DNA from: an uncultured Duodenibacillus sp.
Lineage (GTDB): Bacteria; Pseudomonadota; Gammaproteobacteria; Burkholderiales; Burkholderiaceae_F
Assembly: GCA_944390745.1 (NCBI GenBank)
Contig: CALXQK010000013.1
Location: 248,001-312,000 of the forward strand
Reading direction: 5' to 3'
DNA length: 64,000 nucleotides
Of the stretch, positions 23,707 through 33,488 are shown one piece after another. Every line of letters starts with the position of its first letter. Within the stretch, counting starts at the first letter, position 1. A program made the translations under genes and the position numbers. The notes beneath the pieces were generated by a model. That model was not told the DNA's origin. It saw nothing but the letters and a program-made list of their open reading frames with translations, and searched no databases.

Positions 23707-25722
23707 TCAAACAGTCTCCTGCCGCACGGCATCGGGAGCGCCGCCGCAGGCCGGCCCGGAGGCGGCGTCTCCGGCGGCCTGCTCGGTGCCGGCGTCCTGC
23801 GGTGCCGCGACCTCCGCGGTCTCGGGCTCTCCCTCGCCCTCGTCGACCTCGTCGGTTTCGTCGAGCACCTCAAGCAGCCTTGTGTCGATCAGCAGCTCGA
23901 TGTAGTCCACGCCGAGGATCGCCAGGCGAATCTTCTGCCCGCGCTCGAGCTCGGGCAGCCCCGGGATGCGCTGCATGAAGGGCAGTCCGTCGATGCGCAC
24001 GAGTTCGGCCTTGACAACAACGGCCGTGATCTCGCGCAACCCCTCCTGCTCAATCCAGCGCAGCGACCAGTAGCGCTCCATGCGCCTCTGGAATTCATTA
24101 TAAGTTTCGTAGACTGTCTCAAACTGACTGACGATGGTGAAGAGGTCGGCGTCGTTGCCCTGAAACGCCGGCGCCCTTCCCTCGAGCGCGGCGATCATCT
24201 GGCGCTGGTTGACGAGGTCGACGTAGCGGCGCAGCGGCGAGGTCGACCAGGCGTAGCGCAGCACCCCGAGCCCGTCGTGCGGTCCCGGGATCGTGCTCAT
24301 GCGCACGCGCCCCATGCGCTGGCTGCGGTAGATGCCCGCCACCTTGTGCTCCTCCATCCACAGGCCCCAGGTCTCGTTGGCAAAGACCATGGCCTCCTCG
24401 ACGAGCAGATCGAGCGGCTCGCCGCGAATGCGGCCCTTGATGGTGATGGCGGCGTTCTCGCCCTCGCCGTCAAGCTCGATGTACCAGTCGACGCGGCGCT
24501 TCATTTCAGGCCGGCCGCGGCGCTGCTCGCGCAGCGCGCGCCGCGCCTTTGCAAAGCGCCACAGGTAGCCGATCTCATCGGCCCAGGGGAAGTCGTTTTC
24601 TGCCGCGAGCAGCCGCTGCTCGGTGATCACGTCCTGCAGCGCGTCGATGCGCAGGTTTTCCGTCACCGCCACGCGCTCAAGGCGCGTCTCGGTCGAGAGC
24701 ACCCCGAAGGTCTCGTCATCGACCACCGCATAAAGCGACAGGCACGGCACCGCGCGGCCCTCGTCGAGGCTTGCGGCGTGAATCCAGTTCTGCGGCAGCA
24801 TCGTGGTCTTCAGGCCCGGCGCGTAGACGGTCGACATGCGCGAGCGCGCAACCTTGTCCACGGGGCTGTCGCGATCAATGAAGAATGCCGGGGCCGCGAT
24901 GTGAATGCCGATGCGGGTGCGCCCATCGCCGAGGTGCTCGACGCTTGTGGCGTCGTCGATCTCCGTGGTCGACGAGTCGTCGATCGAAAACGCCCGCACG
25001 TCGGCCAGCGGCAGATCCCCTCCGATGTCCGCGGGCTCGGGCAGTCCCGCCGGAAAGCCGCGTCCGCGCGGGAAGTTCTCGATGTAAAACGACTCCACGT
25101 GCCAGTACCAGGGGCTGCGCACGGCCCCGAGGTCGAGCATCAGCCGCAGGGGCGAGCGGCGCGCCTCGGCCGCCGCATCGTTGAGCGCCTTCCACTCGAT
25201 GCTGTTCTTGTCCGGATGCAGCAGCAGCTCGTAGGTCTTTGCGGCAATCTCGGCGGGAAGCTTGCCCGCGACCATCTCCGCGGTCATCTGCCTGCGGCGC
25301 TCCTCGAGCGCCTTGCGCCGCTCGACGGCCTGCAGGGCGCGCTTGAGAATGTCCTCGGGCGCCCGGCGGTAGCGCCCGCGGCCCTTGCGGTAGAAGTACA
25401 CCGGGTTGCCGTGCAGCGCAATGAGCGCCGCCGCGCGGTCCACCGGCGTCGGGTTTGAGAAGTACTCGTCGGCGACGTCGCCGTAGGCAAACTCCTCCTC
25501 AGGCGCAACCTCCCAGAGAAAGGCCGGATCGATCTCAGCGGCCCCGGCGCCGGCCTGCGCCAGAAACTCGGCGGGAGCCGGAGACGAAAACTCAAAAAAC
25601 ACATGGCCGCCCTTGACCTTGACGCGCTTTCCCGTGGGAAGCTCGACCTGGTAGCTGTTGCCGTCCTGCTTGAGGATGACCCCGGCCTTGAAGGCGCCGT
25701 CTTCTTCAAAAAACAAATTCAT
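23707..25722 (-). CDS. RNB-family exoribonuclease (RNase II/R type)
   Basis: The 671-residue protein starts at the ATG at 25722 (MNLFFEEDG). The RNB catalytic segment is FSIDDSSTTEIDDATS, near residue 275, with the acidic residues that bind the two metals. IPGPHDGLGVLRYAWSTSPLRRYVDLVNQRQ, near residue 465, is the second conserved block of the nuclease domain. The N-terminus lacks clear tandem cold-shock domains, and the C-terminus ends in a glutamate/alanine-rich tail in place of a typical S1 domain. It degrades RNA 3' to 5'. It resembles the RNase II-like proteins found beside aroE in Burkholderiales. Confidence 0.85.
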   Translation of the reverse strand: MNLFFEEDGAFKAGVILKQDGNSYQVELPTGKRVKVKGGHVFFEFSSPAPAEFLAQAGAGAAEIDPAFLWEVAPEEEFAYGDVADEYFSNPTPVDRAAALIALHGNPVYFYRKGRGRYRRAPEDILKRALQAVERRKALEERRRQMTAEMVAGKLPAEIAAKTYELLLHPDKNSIEWKALNDAAAEARRSPLRLMLDLGAVRSPWYWHVESFYIENFPRGRGFPAGLPEPADIGGDLPLADVRAFSIDDSSTTEIDDATSVEHLGDGRTRIGIHIAAPAFFIDRDSPVDKVARSRMSTVYAPGLKTTMLPQNWIHAASLDEGRAVPCLSLYAVVDDETFGVLSTETRLERVAVTENLRIDALQDVITEQRLLAAENDFPWADEIGYLWRFAKARRALREQRRGRPEMKRRVDWYIELDGEGENAAITIKGRIRGEPLDLLVEEAMVFANETWGLWMEEHKVAGIYRSQRMGRVRMSTIPGPHDGLGVLRYAWSTSPLRRYVDLVNQRQMIAALEGRAPAFQGNDADLFTIVSQFETVYETYNEFQRRMERYWSLRWIEQEGLREITAVVVKAELVRIDGLPFMQRIPGLPELERGQKIRLAILGVDYIELLIDTRLLEVLDETDEVDEGEGEPETAEVAAPQDAGTEQAAGDAASGPACGGAPDAVRQETV

Positions 25723-25779
25723 GAAAAAACTCAACAGTCGGGGCGTCTGAACACTTCCTTCGGCGGGCCCCGTCCGCTT

Positions 25780-26397
25780 TCAACCCGCTTGGGCTGCCCC
25801 GGGGCCCACGGCCCCGGCGGCATCATCAAATAGAAAATGCATCACCGCCGGCGCGTGCTCCTCAAAGTCGCTCACGCCGTGGTCGCTGCCGTCAATGACA
25901 ATCGAGGGCGAGCCGGCGTAGAGCGCGGCCGCCTCGTGCCAGTCAAGAAGCTCGTCGCCCGTGGCCAGAACCAGAAGCACCCGCGAGGGGGCGTCGAAGG
26001 CCGGCGTTCGCAGGGCGACCAGCTCGGCCTCGTAGTCGGGCGTCACCAGGATGGTGCGCGTGCTGCCGTAGATCGTCTGCTCGCCCAGGTAGTTCTTCAC
26101 CACCGTCCAGGGCCGCACGGCCGGGTTGATGAGCGCGGCGCGCGCGCCGGTGCGCTGCGCAAGCCACGCGCCGTAAAAGCCGCCGAGACTTGACCCCGCA
26201 ATCGCCACCGCGTCGTGCTGCGCGGCAAGCCGCACGTAGGCTCTCTCAATGCGGCCGGCGGCCTCGAGCGGCGCAGCCGACAGATCGGGCGCCTCGAAGG
26301 CAATGCCGCGCCGCGCGCAGTGCCCGCGCATGATCTGCGCCTTCACCGAGGCCGGGCTGGAGCGAAAGCCGTGCAGATATAAAAGCGCCTGGCGCAT
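25780..26397 (-). CDS. yqiA: YqiA-like alpha/beta-hydrolase (esterase)
   Basis: The product has 205 residues from the ATG at 26397. It starts LLYLHGFRSSPASVKA, has the nucleophile elbow GSSLGGFYG (serine near residue 68), an acid in ATGDELLD and the histidine in DGSDHGVSDF. These form the triad of the YqiA/UPF0227 family, short esterases of unknown natural substrate. It begins 13 bases after mpl, so the two are co-transcribed. The symbol follows the family name only. Confidence 0.85.
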   Translation of the reverse strand: MRQALLYLHGFRSSPASVKAQIMRGHCARRGIAFEAPDLSAAPLEAAGRIERAYVRLAAQHDAVAIAGSSLGGFYGAWLAQRTGARAALINPAVRPWTVVKNYLGEQTIYGSTRTILVTPDYEAELVALRTPAFDAPSRVLLVLATGDELLDWHEAAALYAGSPSIVIDGSDHGVSDFEEHAPAVMHFLFDDAAGAVGPGAAQAG

Positions 26398-26410
26398 GAT
26401 CCGGTCCCTC

Positions 26411-27772
26411 TCAGGCCTTCCTGCCGCCGTGCAGCGCGCGCAGCGCCTCAAGAATCTTGCCGTGGATGCCCCCGAAGCTGCCGTTGCTCATGCACAGAAT
26501 CACGTCGCCCGGGCGGGCGTCGCCCGCAACCATCTTCGCAAGATCGTCGATGGCCCCGGCAAAGGTGTGCGCCTTCAGTCCGAGCGGCAGCAGCGCGGTG
26601 GCCGGATCCCAGTCCACGCCCGGGCCGCGGTAGCAGTACACGCGGTCGGCTGCGGCAAGCGCCTCGGGCAGGCGCGCCTTCATCGTGCCCAGCTTCATCG
26701 TGTTGCTGCGCGGCTCAAAGACCGCAATGATGCGCCGCCTGCCGCCCGTTTTCGAGCGCAGTGCGGCGATCGTCTCATGGATGGCGGTCGGGTGGTGCGC
26801 AAAGTCATCGATCACGTCGATGCCCGCGACGGTACCCTTGAGCTCAAGGCGGCGCTTGACGCCGGCAAAGCTTTCCATGGCCGCGATGGCCTGCGCGGGC
26901 TCAATGCCCGCGTCGCGCGCGGCGGCCACCGCCGCCAGGGCGTTGCTTGCGTTGTGCGCGCCGGGCGCCTGCATGCGAAGCACGCCGAGCTCCACGCCCG
27001 CCAGACGCACCACGCGCTGCTCATCGATGCTCCAGCCCGCCGGATCATTGAAGCGCTCAAGCCGGCTGAAGCAGCCGCGCCCGAGCACGCGCTCGAGCGC
27101 CTCGCTGCGCGCGTTGGAAATGACCAGCCCGTGCGAGGCAATGGTGCGCACCAGGTGATGAAACTGCTTTTCAATGGCCGCAAGGTTCTCGAAGATGTCG
27201 GCGTGGTCGTATTCCAGGTTGTTGAGCACGGCCGTCCAGGGGCGGTAGTGCACGAACTTGCTGCGCTTGTCGAAAAAGGCCGTGTCGTACTCATCGGCCT
27301 CGACCACGAACGCCTCGCCCGTGCCGAGCTGCGCCGAGACCTTCAGATCTTGGGGCACGCCGCCCACAAGATAGCCCGGATCCTGGCCGCAGGCCCTCAG
27401 AATATGCACGATCATCGCCGTCGTCGTGGTCTTTCCGTGGGTTCCGGCCACGGCAATCACGCGCCGCCCCCCGAGGACGTTCTCAGAGAGCCACTGCGGG
27501 CCCGAGGTGTAGGGGGCGCGGGCGTTCAGAATGGCCTCCAGAAGCGGATTGCCGCGCGAGATGGCGTTGCCGATCACCCAGACGTCGGGCGCAAGCGAAA
27601 GCGTCTCCTCGCGGTAGCCCTCGATGAGCTCGATGCCGGAGGCGCGCAGCTGCTCGCTCATCGGCGGATAGACGTGCGCGTCGCTTCCCGTCACGTGGTG
27701 CCCGGCGGCAAGCGCAAGCTGCGCGATGCCGCCCATGAAGGTGCCGCAGATGCCCAGAATATGTATATGCAT
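26411..27772 (-). CDS. mpl: UDP-MurNAc:L-Ala-gamma-D-Glu-meso-DAP ligase Mpl
   Basis: The 453-residue product starts at the ATG at 27772 (MHIHILGICGTFMGG), the usual Mpl start and length; a long upstream extension is rejected. The ATP-binding AVAGTHGKTTTTAM is near residue 105. EADEYDTAFFDKRSKFVHYRP and LNNLEYDHADIFENL are typical of Mpl, and DDFAHHPTAI marks the ligase domain. It recycles murein tripeptide by attaching it to UDP-MurNAc, complementing AmpD (43556-44227), which releases that tripeptide from anhydro-muropeptides. Confidence 0.95.
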   Translation of the reverse strand: MHIHILGICGTFMGGIAQLALAAGHHVTGSDAHVYPPMSEQLRASGIELIEGYREETLSLAPDVWVIGNAISRGNPLLEAILNARAPYTSGPQWLSENVLGGRRVIAVAGTHGKTTTTAMIVHILRACGQDPGYLVGGVPQDLKVSAQLGTGEAFVVEADEYDTAFFDKRSKFVHYRPWTAVLNNLEYDHADIFENLAAIEKQFHHLVRTIASHGLVISNARSEALERVLGRGCFSRLERFNDPAGWSIDEQRVVRLAGVELGVLRMQAPGAHNASNALAAVAAARDAGIEPAQAIAAMESFAGVKRRLELKGTVAGIDVIDDFAHHPTAIHETIAALRSKTGGRRRIIAVFEPRSNTMKLGTMKARLPEALAAADRVYCYRGPGVDWDPATALLPLGLKAHTFAGAIDDLAKMVAGDARPGDVILCMSNGSFGGIHGKILEALRALHGGRKA

Positions 27773-27941
27773 AGACCGATGCCGAAAATGCCGCAGCCTC
27801 CGGCCGCGGCCAACACAGAAAAACGCCCCGCCCGGAGGCTGGAGAAGGCAGAGTTCGGAAACCTGATCCCAGCCGCACCCCGGGCGCGGCGCGAATTGGT
27901 GTAGATTTTGCCGCAACCGATTGTACGCGAGCCGACTGTTC

Positions 27942-28586
27942 ATGCCTGATTTCGCACGTCTGCGTCTGGAAACGGCCCAGCGCATCGCCGCCGACATTGC
28001 CGAAAACGCCTCGGACTGGGCCTTCGCCCGGTCCCGCGCCCTCGACGACATCCGAAGAACCCTCGGAGCCGTCCCAGCCAACGCCGTGCCCTCCTCGGCT
28101 GAGATCGAGTCGGCCGTGCGCGAGCACTATGCCATCTTCTGCCCCGAGGAGCACGCCGAGCAGCTGCGCGGCAAGCGTCTGCTTGCGCTCGAGCTGCTCG
28201 ATGCGCTGGGCGACTTCGACGTCTATCTCACCGGAGCCGTGCTCAACGGCTGCGCACACGCCGACTCCAACATCGTGCTCGACGTGTTCTGCGACGACGT
28301 CAAGCGCTTTGAGGCCGCGCTGATGGACCGGGGCATCGCGTTTGAGCCGGTGGACGCGCCGCGCTCGGCGATGGGCGAGCCGCTTGAGTCGCTCGGCGCG
28401 CTCATCTACCCGCGGCGCAGCCGCGCCGCCGAGGGCGTGCGCTTTGACGTGCGCCCGACAACCGACCGCGGCCGCAACCCCTTTCGCCGCAGGCCGGACG
28501 CCCGTCAAAGGCCCTGGGAGGCGCAGGGCCGCATCAGCGCGCAGGAGCTTCGCGCGGCGCTGGAGGAAATGTCCGAAGGCGACTAG
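27942..28586 (+). CDS. Conserved betaproteobacterial protein encoded opposite mpl
   Basis: The 214-residue cytosolic protein starts at the ATG at 27942. Its N-terminal helix, FARLRLETAQRIAADIAENASDWAFARSRA, and the later YLTGAVLNGCAHADSNIVLDVFCDD resemble a conserved betaproteobacterial family usually encoded divergently from mpl and sometimes mislabelled as a muramate ligase. The GAVLNG-x-DSNI segment looks like a nucleotidyltransferase (GS-x-D-like) core, but the catalytic acids are not obvious. The function is unknown. The position suggests a link to murein recycling. Confidence 0.7.
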   Translation: MPDFARLRLETAQRIAADIAENASDWAFARSRALDDIRRTLGAVPANAVPSSAEIESAVREHYAIFCPEEHAEQLRGKRLLALELLDALGDFDVYLTGAVLNGCAHADSNIVLDVFCDDVKRFEAALMDRGIAFEPVDAPRSAMGEPLESLGALIYPRRSRAAEGVRFDVRPTTDRGRNPFRRRPDARQRPWEAQGRISAQELRAALEEMSEGD

Positions 28587-28615
28587 CCGCCGGCCGCTGC
28601 GGCAGGCCCTCGCGG

Positions 28616-29869
28616 TCACAGCACCCGTGCCAGGGCGTTGAGCCGCATGAAGCAGATCACCGCCGCAAGCTCCAGGGCGATGACGCAAAGGGAAACGCCC
28701 GCAGCGCCCGCGAGGTCGTAGCACGCGCCCATGACCCCCGCCCCGAGCAGGCAGCCCAGGCCGTAGACGACGTTGAAAATGCCGTAGGCCGTGCCGCGCT
28801 TGTGAAAGACCGTCAGATCGGCAATGGCCGAGCGCATGATCGTCTCATGGGTGCCGAGCACGACGCCGTAGAGCGCCATCCCCGCAACGACGCCCCAGGC
28901 GCTCTCCGAGAGCGCCAGAAAGGGCACCCCGAGCGAGCAGACCGGAATCACAAGAAGCGTGCGCAGGCCGGCCGTCTTCTGTCCCCGGCGCTCCTTGAAG
29001 ACGTCGTAGAGCCGCCCGATCACGAGCGCCGCCGCGGCATCAATGATCATTGCCGCCGCATAAAGCGTCGTAATCGCGCTGTCGGAGACCACCGCCTTCT
29101 GCTTCAGGTGAAAGCCGATGATCGAAAAGGCCACCAGCCCTGCCGAGGCAAAGAAGGTAAACGCCATGTAGGGCGGAAAAATCCTCGAGGGGCTCTCCTC
29201 GGCCCGCGCGCCCGCCCGGGCCTGCTCGAGCAGATTGAAGCGCGTCACGATGCGCCAGGCGGCGACGACGGCGACGATGACCAGCGCAGCGCCCGCAAAG
29301 AGAAGCCGGTAGCCGTGCTGATAGGCCGCCAGATCAGCCGCGCCGCTCTTGAGAAACACGAAGGTAAAGACAAGGGGCCCGGCAAAGGCTCCGAGCTGAT
29401 CGAGCGCCTCCTGAATGCCGAACACGAGCCCCGTGCCGATTCTTTTTTCCGACAGCTGCGAGAGCACCGCGTCCTTGGGCGGATTTCTGAGCGCCTTGCC
29501 TATGCGCTCGGTGAGAAAAAGCGCGCAGAGCACAAGAAGGTTGTCGGTGAGCCCCATGAAGGGCACGACGACAAGCGAGGCGTAGCCCGCAATGATGAGC
29601 GGCCAGGGCCTGCCCGTCGCGTCGCAGATGCGCCCCGAGACCAGACGCAGCGCGTAGCCCAGGAACTCCCCGATCCCGTAGAGCACGCCCATGAGCGTGG
29701 CGCTCGCCCCGAGAAGACTGAAGTACTGCCCGTTGGCGCTGCGCGCGCCCTCGTAGACCACGTCGCCAAAGCAGCTCACCAGGCCGAACAGAAGCACCAC
29801 CCAGATCAAGAGCCGCATCGGCCGGCACGCCGCTCCCGCGGCGCCATTTTCACCTTCGCGCATGTTCAT
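28616..29869 (-). CDS. Major facilitator superfamily transporter
   Basis: The 417-residue protein starts at the ATG at 29869, preceded by a strong GGAGGT. It has about 12 membrane segments in two halves. An MFS motif-A-like RLVSGRICDATGRPWP lies near residue 75 and a matching VIGRLYDVFKERRGQK in the second half. The central cytoplasmic loop (RAGARAEESPSR) is short. The substrate is unknown. It is divergent from the accB promoter region and convergent with the conserved gene beside mpl. Confidence 0.85.
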   Translation of the reverse strand: MNMREGENGAAGAACRPMRLLIWVVLLFGLVSCFGDVVYEGARSANGQYFSLLGASATLMGVLYGIGEFLGYALRLVSGRICDATGRPWPLIIAGYASLVVVPFMGLTDNLLVLCALFLTERIGKALRNPPKDAVLSQLSEKRIGTGLVFGIQEALDQLGAFAGPLVFTFVFLKSGAADLAAYQHGYRLLFAGAALVIVAVVAAWRIVTRFNLLEQARAGARAEESPSRIFPPYMAFTFFASAGLVAFSIIGFHLKQKAVVSDSAITTLYAAAMIIDAAAALVIGRLYDVFKERRGQKTAGLRTLLVIPVCSLGVPFLALSESAWGVVAGMALYGVVLGTHETIMRSAIADLTVFHKRGTAYGIFNVVYGLGCLLGAGVMGACYDLAGAAGVSLCVIALELAAVICFMRLNALARVL

Positions 29870-30410
29870 CGAGCACCTCCGGAAAAAACCAGGGGCCCCG
29901 CCCCCGGCATCAAGTGCGGACGGCAGAACGCCCCGGCCGCGGCGCGGAACCGTCTGCCGCCCGGCAGGCGTGCCGCCATTGTAAAAAGGCGTCGTGAAAT
30001 CTCCGTCGCAGCCCCTGATCTCGGATGCAATACCGAAAGAAAAGGGCGCGCCGGGCGCGCCTGAATCTCCCGGGACGCCGCCCCGGACTTCCGGGCGCTT
30101 CATCCGTCAGGATGATTTCGATCGAATGGATGCTTTTCCCTAGGTCATTTGACTTGCCAAGAAATGACAAAGTTATGACAATAGCGGGGAAAAGTTTCGA
30201 AATTAGGAACAGATAACAGCAAGTTCGTGACGAAAGCCGCCTCCGGGGCCATTTCGCGCGAATTTTTCCAGAGGATTTTCAAGACACTAGCAAAATCCCG
30301 CCCGGCGGCGGCGCCTCCCGGGCTGACTGTCTGCCGCGGCGTTTTTCTGACGCCGCCGCCCCGGCCGCGTCACGACGCACCGCATTCTTCATCTCAAGAG
30401 ACATACAAAA
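29870..30410 (+). promoter_or_regulatory. Intergenic region with candidate acc operon promoter
   Basis: This 541-base non-coding gap has an A+T-rich centre. TTGACT (30149-30154) and TTATGA (30173-30178), 18 bases apart, form a reasonable promoter pointing at accB and leaving a leader of about 220 bases. A G+C inverted repeat lies near 30049-30067. No small gene is supported. Confidence 0.4.
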
Positions 30411-30881
30411 ATGGACCTTCGCAAACTCAAGACGCTCATTGACCTCGTCAGCGAAAGCGGCGTTGCCGAACTCGAAATCACCGAAGGCGAGGACCACGTC
30501 CGCATCGTCAATCGCAAGGATCCCGCGGCGCCGGCCGCAGCCGTCGCCCCCGTCGTGCAGCCGCCGGCTGCCGCTGCCGCGCCCGCGGCCGCAGCCGCGG
30601 CGCCCGCCGCTGAAGCCCCCGCTCCCGCCCCGGCGCCGAGCGAAAACCGCAAGACCATCAACTCGCCGATGGTGGGCACGTTCTATCGCGCCCCGAGCCC
30701 CGGCGCCAAGCCCTACTGCGACGTCGGCCAGCGCGTGAAGGCCGGCGACACGGTCTGCATCATCGAAGCCATGAAGCTGCTCAACGAAATCGAGGCCGAG
30801 TCCGACGGCGTCATTCAGGAGATTCTCGTCGAGAACGGCGCGCCCGTTGAGTTCGGCCAGCCGCTCTTTGTCATTGCCTGA
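30411..30881 (+). CDS. accB: Biotin carboxyl carrier protein of acetyl-CoA carboxylase
   Basis: The 156-residue protein has an N-terminal segment, [23 protein letters not shown], an alanine/proline-rich flexible linker (residues 39-80) and a biotinyl domain with the biotinylated lysine in [12 protein letters not shown] near residue 122. It carries carboxybiotin between biotin carboxylase and carboxyltransferase in fatty-acid synthesis. It is the first gene of accB-accC-prmA. Confidence 0.97.
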   Translation: MDLRKLKTLIDLVSESGVAELEITEGEDHVRIVNRKDPAAPAAAVAPVVQPPAAAAAPAAAAAAPAAEAPAPAPAPSENRKTINSPMVGTFYRAPSPGAKPYCDVGQRVKAGDTVCIIEAMKLLNEIEAESDGVIQEILVENGAPVEFGQPLFVIA

Positions 30882-30967
30882 TCCCTGGTGAGGCACGCCC
30901 GGGCGCCCCGGTCCATCCGGAGGGGCGCCCCTTCCTCTTTCGTTTTTTCAGCATTGCATTGAAGTCT

Positions 30968-32344
30968 ATGTTTGGAAAGATTCTGATCGCCAACCGCGGC
31001 GAGATCGCGCTGCGCGTCCAGCGCGCCTGCCGCACGATGGGCATCAAGACGGTGGCCGTGCACTCGACGGCTGACGCCGACGCCATGTACGTGCGCCTTG
31101 CCGATGAGAGCGTGTGCATCGGCCCCGCATCGTCCTCCGAGAGCTACCTCAACATCCCGGCCATCATTTCGGCGGCCGAGGTCACTGACGCCGAGGCCAT
31201 CCACCCGGGCTACGGCTTTTTGTCGGAGAACGCGGACTTTGCCGACCGCGTGGAGAAAAGCGGCTTTGCCTTCATCGGTCCGCGCGGCGACACCATCCGC
31301 CTCATGGGCGACAAGGTCAATGCCAAGAAGGCAATGATCGACGCCGGCGTCCCCTGCGTGCCCGGCAGCGACGGCGCGCTGCCCGAGGATCCCCAGGAGA
31401 TTCTCGCCATTGCCCGCCGCGTGGGATACCCCGTGCTCATCAAGGCAAGTGCGGGCGGCGGCGGCCGCGGCATGCGCGTGGTGCGCACCGAGGCCGCGCT
31501 CATCAACTCGGTCAACATGACCAGGACCGAGGCCAAGGCGGCCTTCGGCTCCGACAAGGTTTACCTTGAGAAGTTCCTCGAGAACCCCCGGCACATTGAA
31601 ATCCAGGTTCTGTCGGACAACTTCCAGAACGCCATCTATCTCGGCGAGCGCGACTGCTCGATGCAGCGCCGCAACCAGAAGGTGCTCGAGGAGTCTCCCG
31701 CGCCCGGCATCCCGAGAAAGCTCATCGAAAAGCTCGGCGCCCGCTGCGTGGAGGCCTGCCGGCGCATCGGCTACCGCGGCGCCGGCACCTTCGAGTTCCT
31801 CTATGAAAACGGCGAGTTCTACTTCATTGAGATGAACACCCGCGTGCAGGTCGAGCACCCGGTGACCGAACTTGTCACGGGTGTGGACATCATCGCCGAG
31901 CAGATCCGCATCGCCGCCGGCGAGCGTCTGACGCTGCGCCAGCGCGACATCGTCATGAACGGCGCGGCCGTGGAGTGCCGCATCAACGCCGAGGACAGCT
32001 TCACGTTTCGTCCCTCGCCCGGGCGCGTCACCCGCTGGCACATGCCGGGAGGTCCCGGCGTGCGCCTTGACAGCCATGTCTATGCGGGCTACACCGTTCC
32101 GCCCTACTACGACAGCATGATCGGCAAGCTCATCGTGCACGGCAAGACCCGCGAGGAGGCGCTCGCGCGCATGCGGGTGGCCCTCTCCGAGGTGCTCATC
32201 GAGGGCATCTCGACCAACATCACGCTGCACAAGCAGATTCTGTCGGACAGCGAGTTCAACAAGGGCGGCACGAGCATTCACTATCTGGAAAAGCGCCTCG
32301 GCGAGTGGCTGTCGATGCGCAAGGAGATCGAACGTGTTGCGTGA
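30968..32344 (+). CDS. accC: Biotin carboxylase subunit of acetyl-CoA carboxylase
   Basis: The product has 458 residues from the ATG at 30968 ([17 protein letters not shown]). The ATP-grasp motif [14 protein letters not shown] is near residue 160, [12 protein letters not shown] near 230 and the catalytic [14 protein letters not shown] near 290. It carboxylates the biotin on AccB using ATP and bicarbonate. Its stop overlaps the GTG start of prmA by 11 bases, giving translational coupling. Confidence 0.97.
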   Translation: MFGKILIANRGEIALRVQRACRTMGIKTVAVHSTADADAMYVRLADESVCIGPASSSESYLNIPAIISAAEVTDAEAIHPGYGFLSENADFADRVEKSGFAFIGPRGDTIRLMGDKVNAKKAMIDAGVPCVPGSDGALPEDPQEILAIARRVGYPVLIKASAGGGGRGMRVVRTEAALINSVNMTRTEAKAAFGSDKVYLEKFLENPRHIEIQVLSDNFQNAIYLGERDCSMQRRNQKVLEESPAPGIPRKLIEKLGARCVEACRRIGYRGAGTFEFLYENGEFYFIEMNTRVQVEHPVTELVTGVDIIAEQIRIAAGERLTLRQRDIVMNGAAVECRINAEDSFTFRPSPGRVTRWHMPGGPGVRLDSHVYAGYTVPPYYDSMIGKLIVHGKTREEALARMRVALSEVLIEGISTNITLHKQILSDSEFNKGGTSIHYLEKRLGEWLSMRKEIERVA

Positions 32345-33242
32345 GGTCCGCTTTCTGTGCGATGAAAAAAGCGCCGAGGACTTCGGCGACCTGCTCCTTG
32401 ACGGGGGCGCGATGAGCGTCACCATTGAGGATGCCGACCGCGACCAGCCCGACGAGGCGCCACTTTACGGCGAGCCGGGCATGGAGCCCGAGACGCTCGC
32501 CTGGCGCCGCTCGCGCCTGAGCGTCCTGGTGCCCGAGGACTTCGACGCCGTCACGCACGCGGCGATTGCCGCCCGGGCGCTCGGCATTGAAACGCCGCAG
32601 CTTGAGTCCGACAGCGCCGTTCCCGATGAGAACTGGGTGAAGCTCACGCAGGCGCAGTTTTCACCCACGCGCGTCAGCGACCGGCTCTGGATCGTTCCCA
32701 CCTGGCACGAGCCGCCCTCGCCCGAGGCCATCAACATCCGGCTCGATCCGGGCGTGGCCTTCGGAACGGGCTCGCACCCGACCACGCACCTGTGCCTGAA
32801 GTGGCTCGACGCCCACATCAAGCCCGGCATGCACGTGCTTGACTACGGCTGCGGCACGGGCATTCTCGCCATCGCCGCCGCCAAGCTCGGCGCACAGCCC
32901 GTCGAGGGCACCGACATCGACCCGCAGGCCGTGGAGTCGGCCGGGGCCAATGCCGCGGCCAACGGCGTGAGCGCGCGCTTCGTGCTGCCCGGCGAGCTCG
33001 GCGACAAAACCTACGACGTGGTTGTCGCCAACATTCTCTCCAACCCCCTGAAGCTGCTTGCGCCCGCGCTGCTTGCGCGCGTCGCCCCCGGCGGCAGCCT
33101 CGTGCTCTCGGGCGTGCTCGCGCGCCAGGCCGAGGAGGTGATTGCGGTCTACCGCAAGGCCGATCCCGCCGTGGCGCTCGAGGTCTGGCAGACCGAGGAG
33201 GGCTGGGTGTGCATCGCCGGCAGCCGCGGCCCCGCCCGGTAG
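32334..33242 (+). CDS. prmA: Ribosomal protein L11 methyltransferase PrmA
   Basis: The product has 302 residues from a GTG at 32334, eight bases after AAGGAG inside the accC end. The N-terminal substrate domain ([27 protein letters not shown]) precedes a SAM-binding Rossmann fold with [19 protein letters not shown] near residue 165 and the NPP-like [12 protein letters not shown] near 225. [14 protein letters not shown] is also characteristic. It trimethylates L11. The accBC-prmA order is common in betaproteobacteria. Confidence 0.96.
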   Translation: MLREVRFLCDEKSAEDFGDLLLDGGAMSVTIEDADRDQPDEAPLYGEPGMEPETLAWRRSRLSVLVPEDFDAVTHAAIAARALGIETPQLESDSAVPDENWVKLTQAQFSPTRVSDRLWIVPTWHEPPSPEAINIRLDPGVAFGTGSHPTTHLCLKWLDAHIKPGMHVLDYGCGTGILAIAAAKLGAQPVEGTDIDPQAVESAGANAAANGVSARFVLPGELGDKTYDVVVANILSNPLKLLAPALLARVAPGGSLVLSGVLARQAEEVIAVYRKADPAVALEVWQTEEGWVCIAGSRGPAR

Positions 33243-33267
33243 CTCGCGCTGGCTTGCGCCGCCCCGG

Positions 33268-33305
33268 AGGCGCCGTTCCTGAAGCTGCAGGGCGGCGCCT
33301 TTTTT
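33268..33305 (+). terminator. Terminator of accB-accC-prmA
   Basis: AGGCGCCG (33268-33275) pairs with CGGCGCCT (33293-33300) and is followed by a run of T (33300-33305). It begins about 25 bases after the prmA stop codon. Confidence 0.85.
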
Positions 33306-33368
33306 GCGCCCGCAGCCCCGGCATTCCGAGCGGTCCCGGGGGCGCCTCACAAGCTGCCGGCAAGCCGC

Positions 33369-33374
33369 TACAAT
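33369..33374 (+). promoter_or_regulatory. Candidate -10 element for the DUF3426 gene
   Basis: TACAAT lies about 115 bases before the zinc-ribbon gene and after the acc terminator, with a weak TCACAA-like -35 about 17 bases earlier. It suggests separate transcription from the acc genes. Confidence 0.35.
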
Positions 33375-33488
33375 CGGTGACCGGCCCCTTCAGATCCGGC
33401 TGTCCCGGTGCGTGATGCGCCGGGGCGGTCCTCCCCCCGGAGGCCTCCACGTTTTCCACGGCCTGCCCGTGCTCACACATCCGAAACT

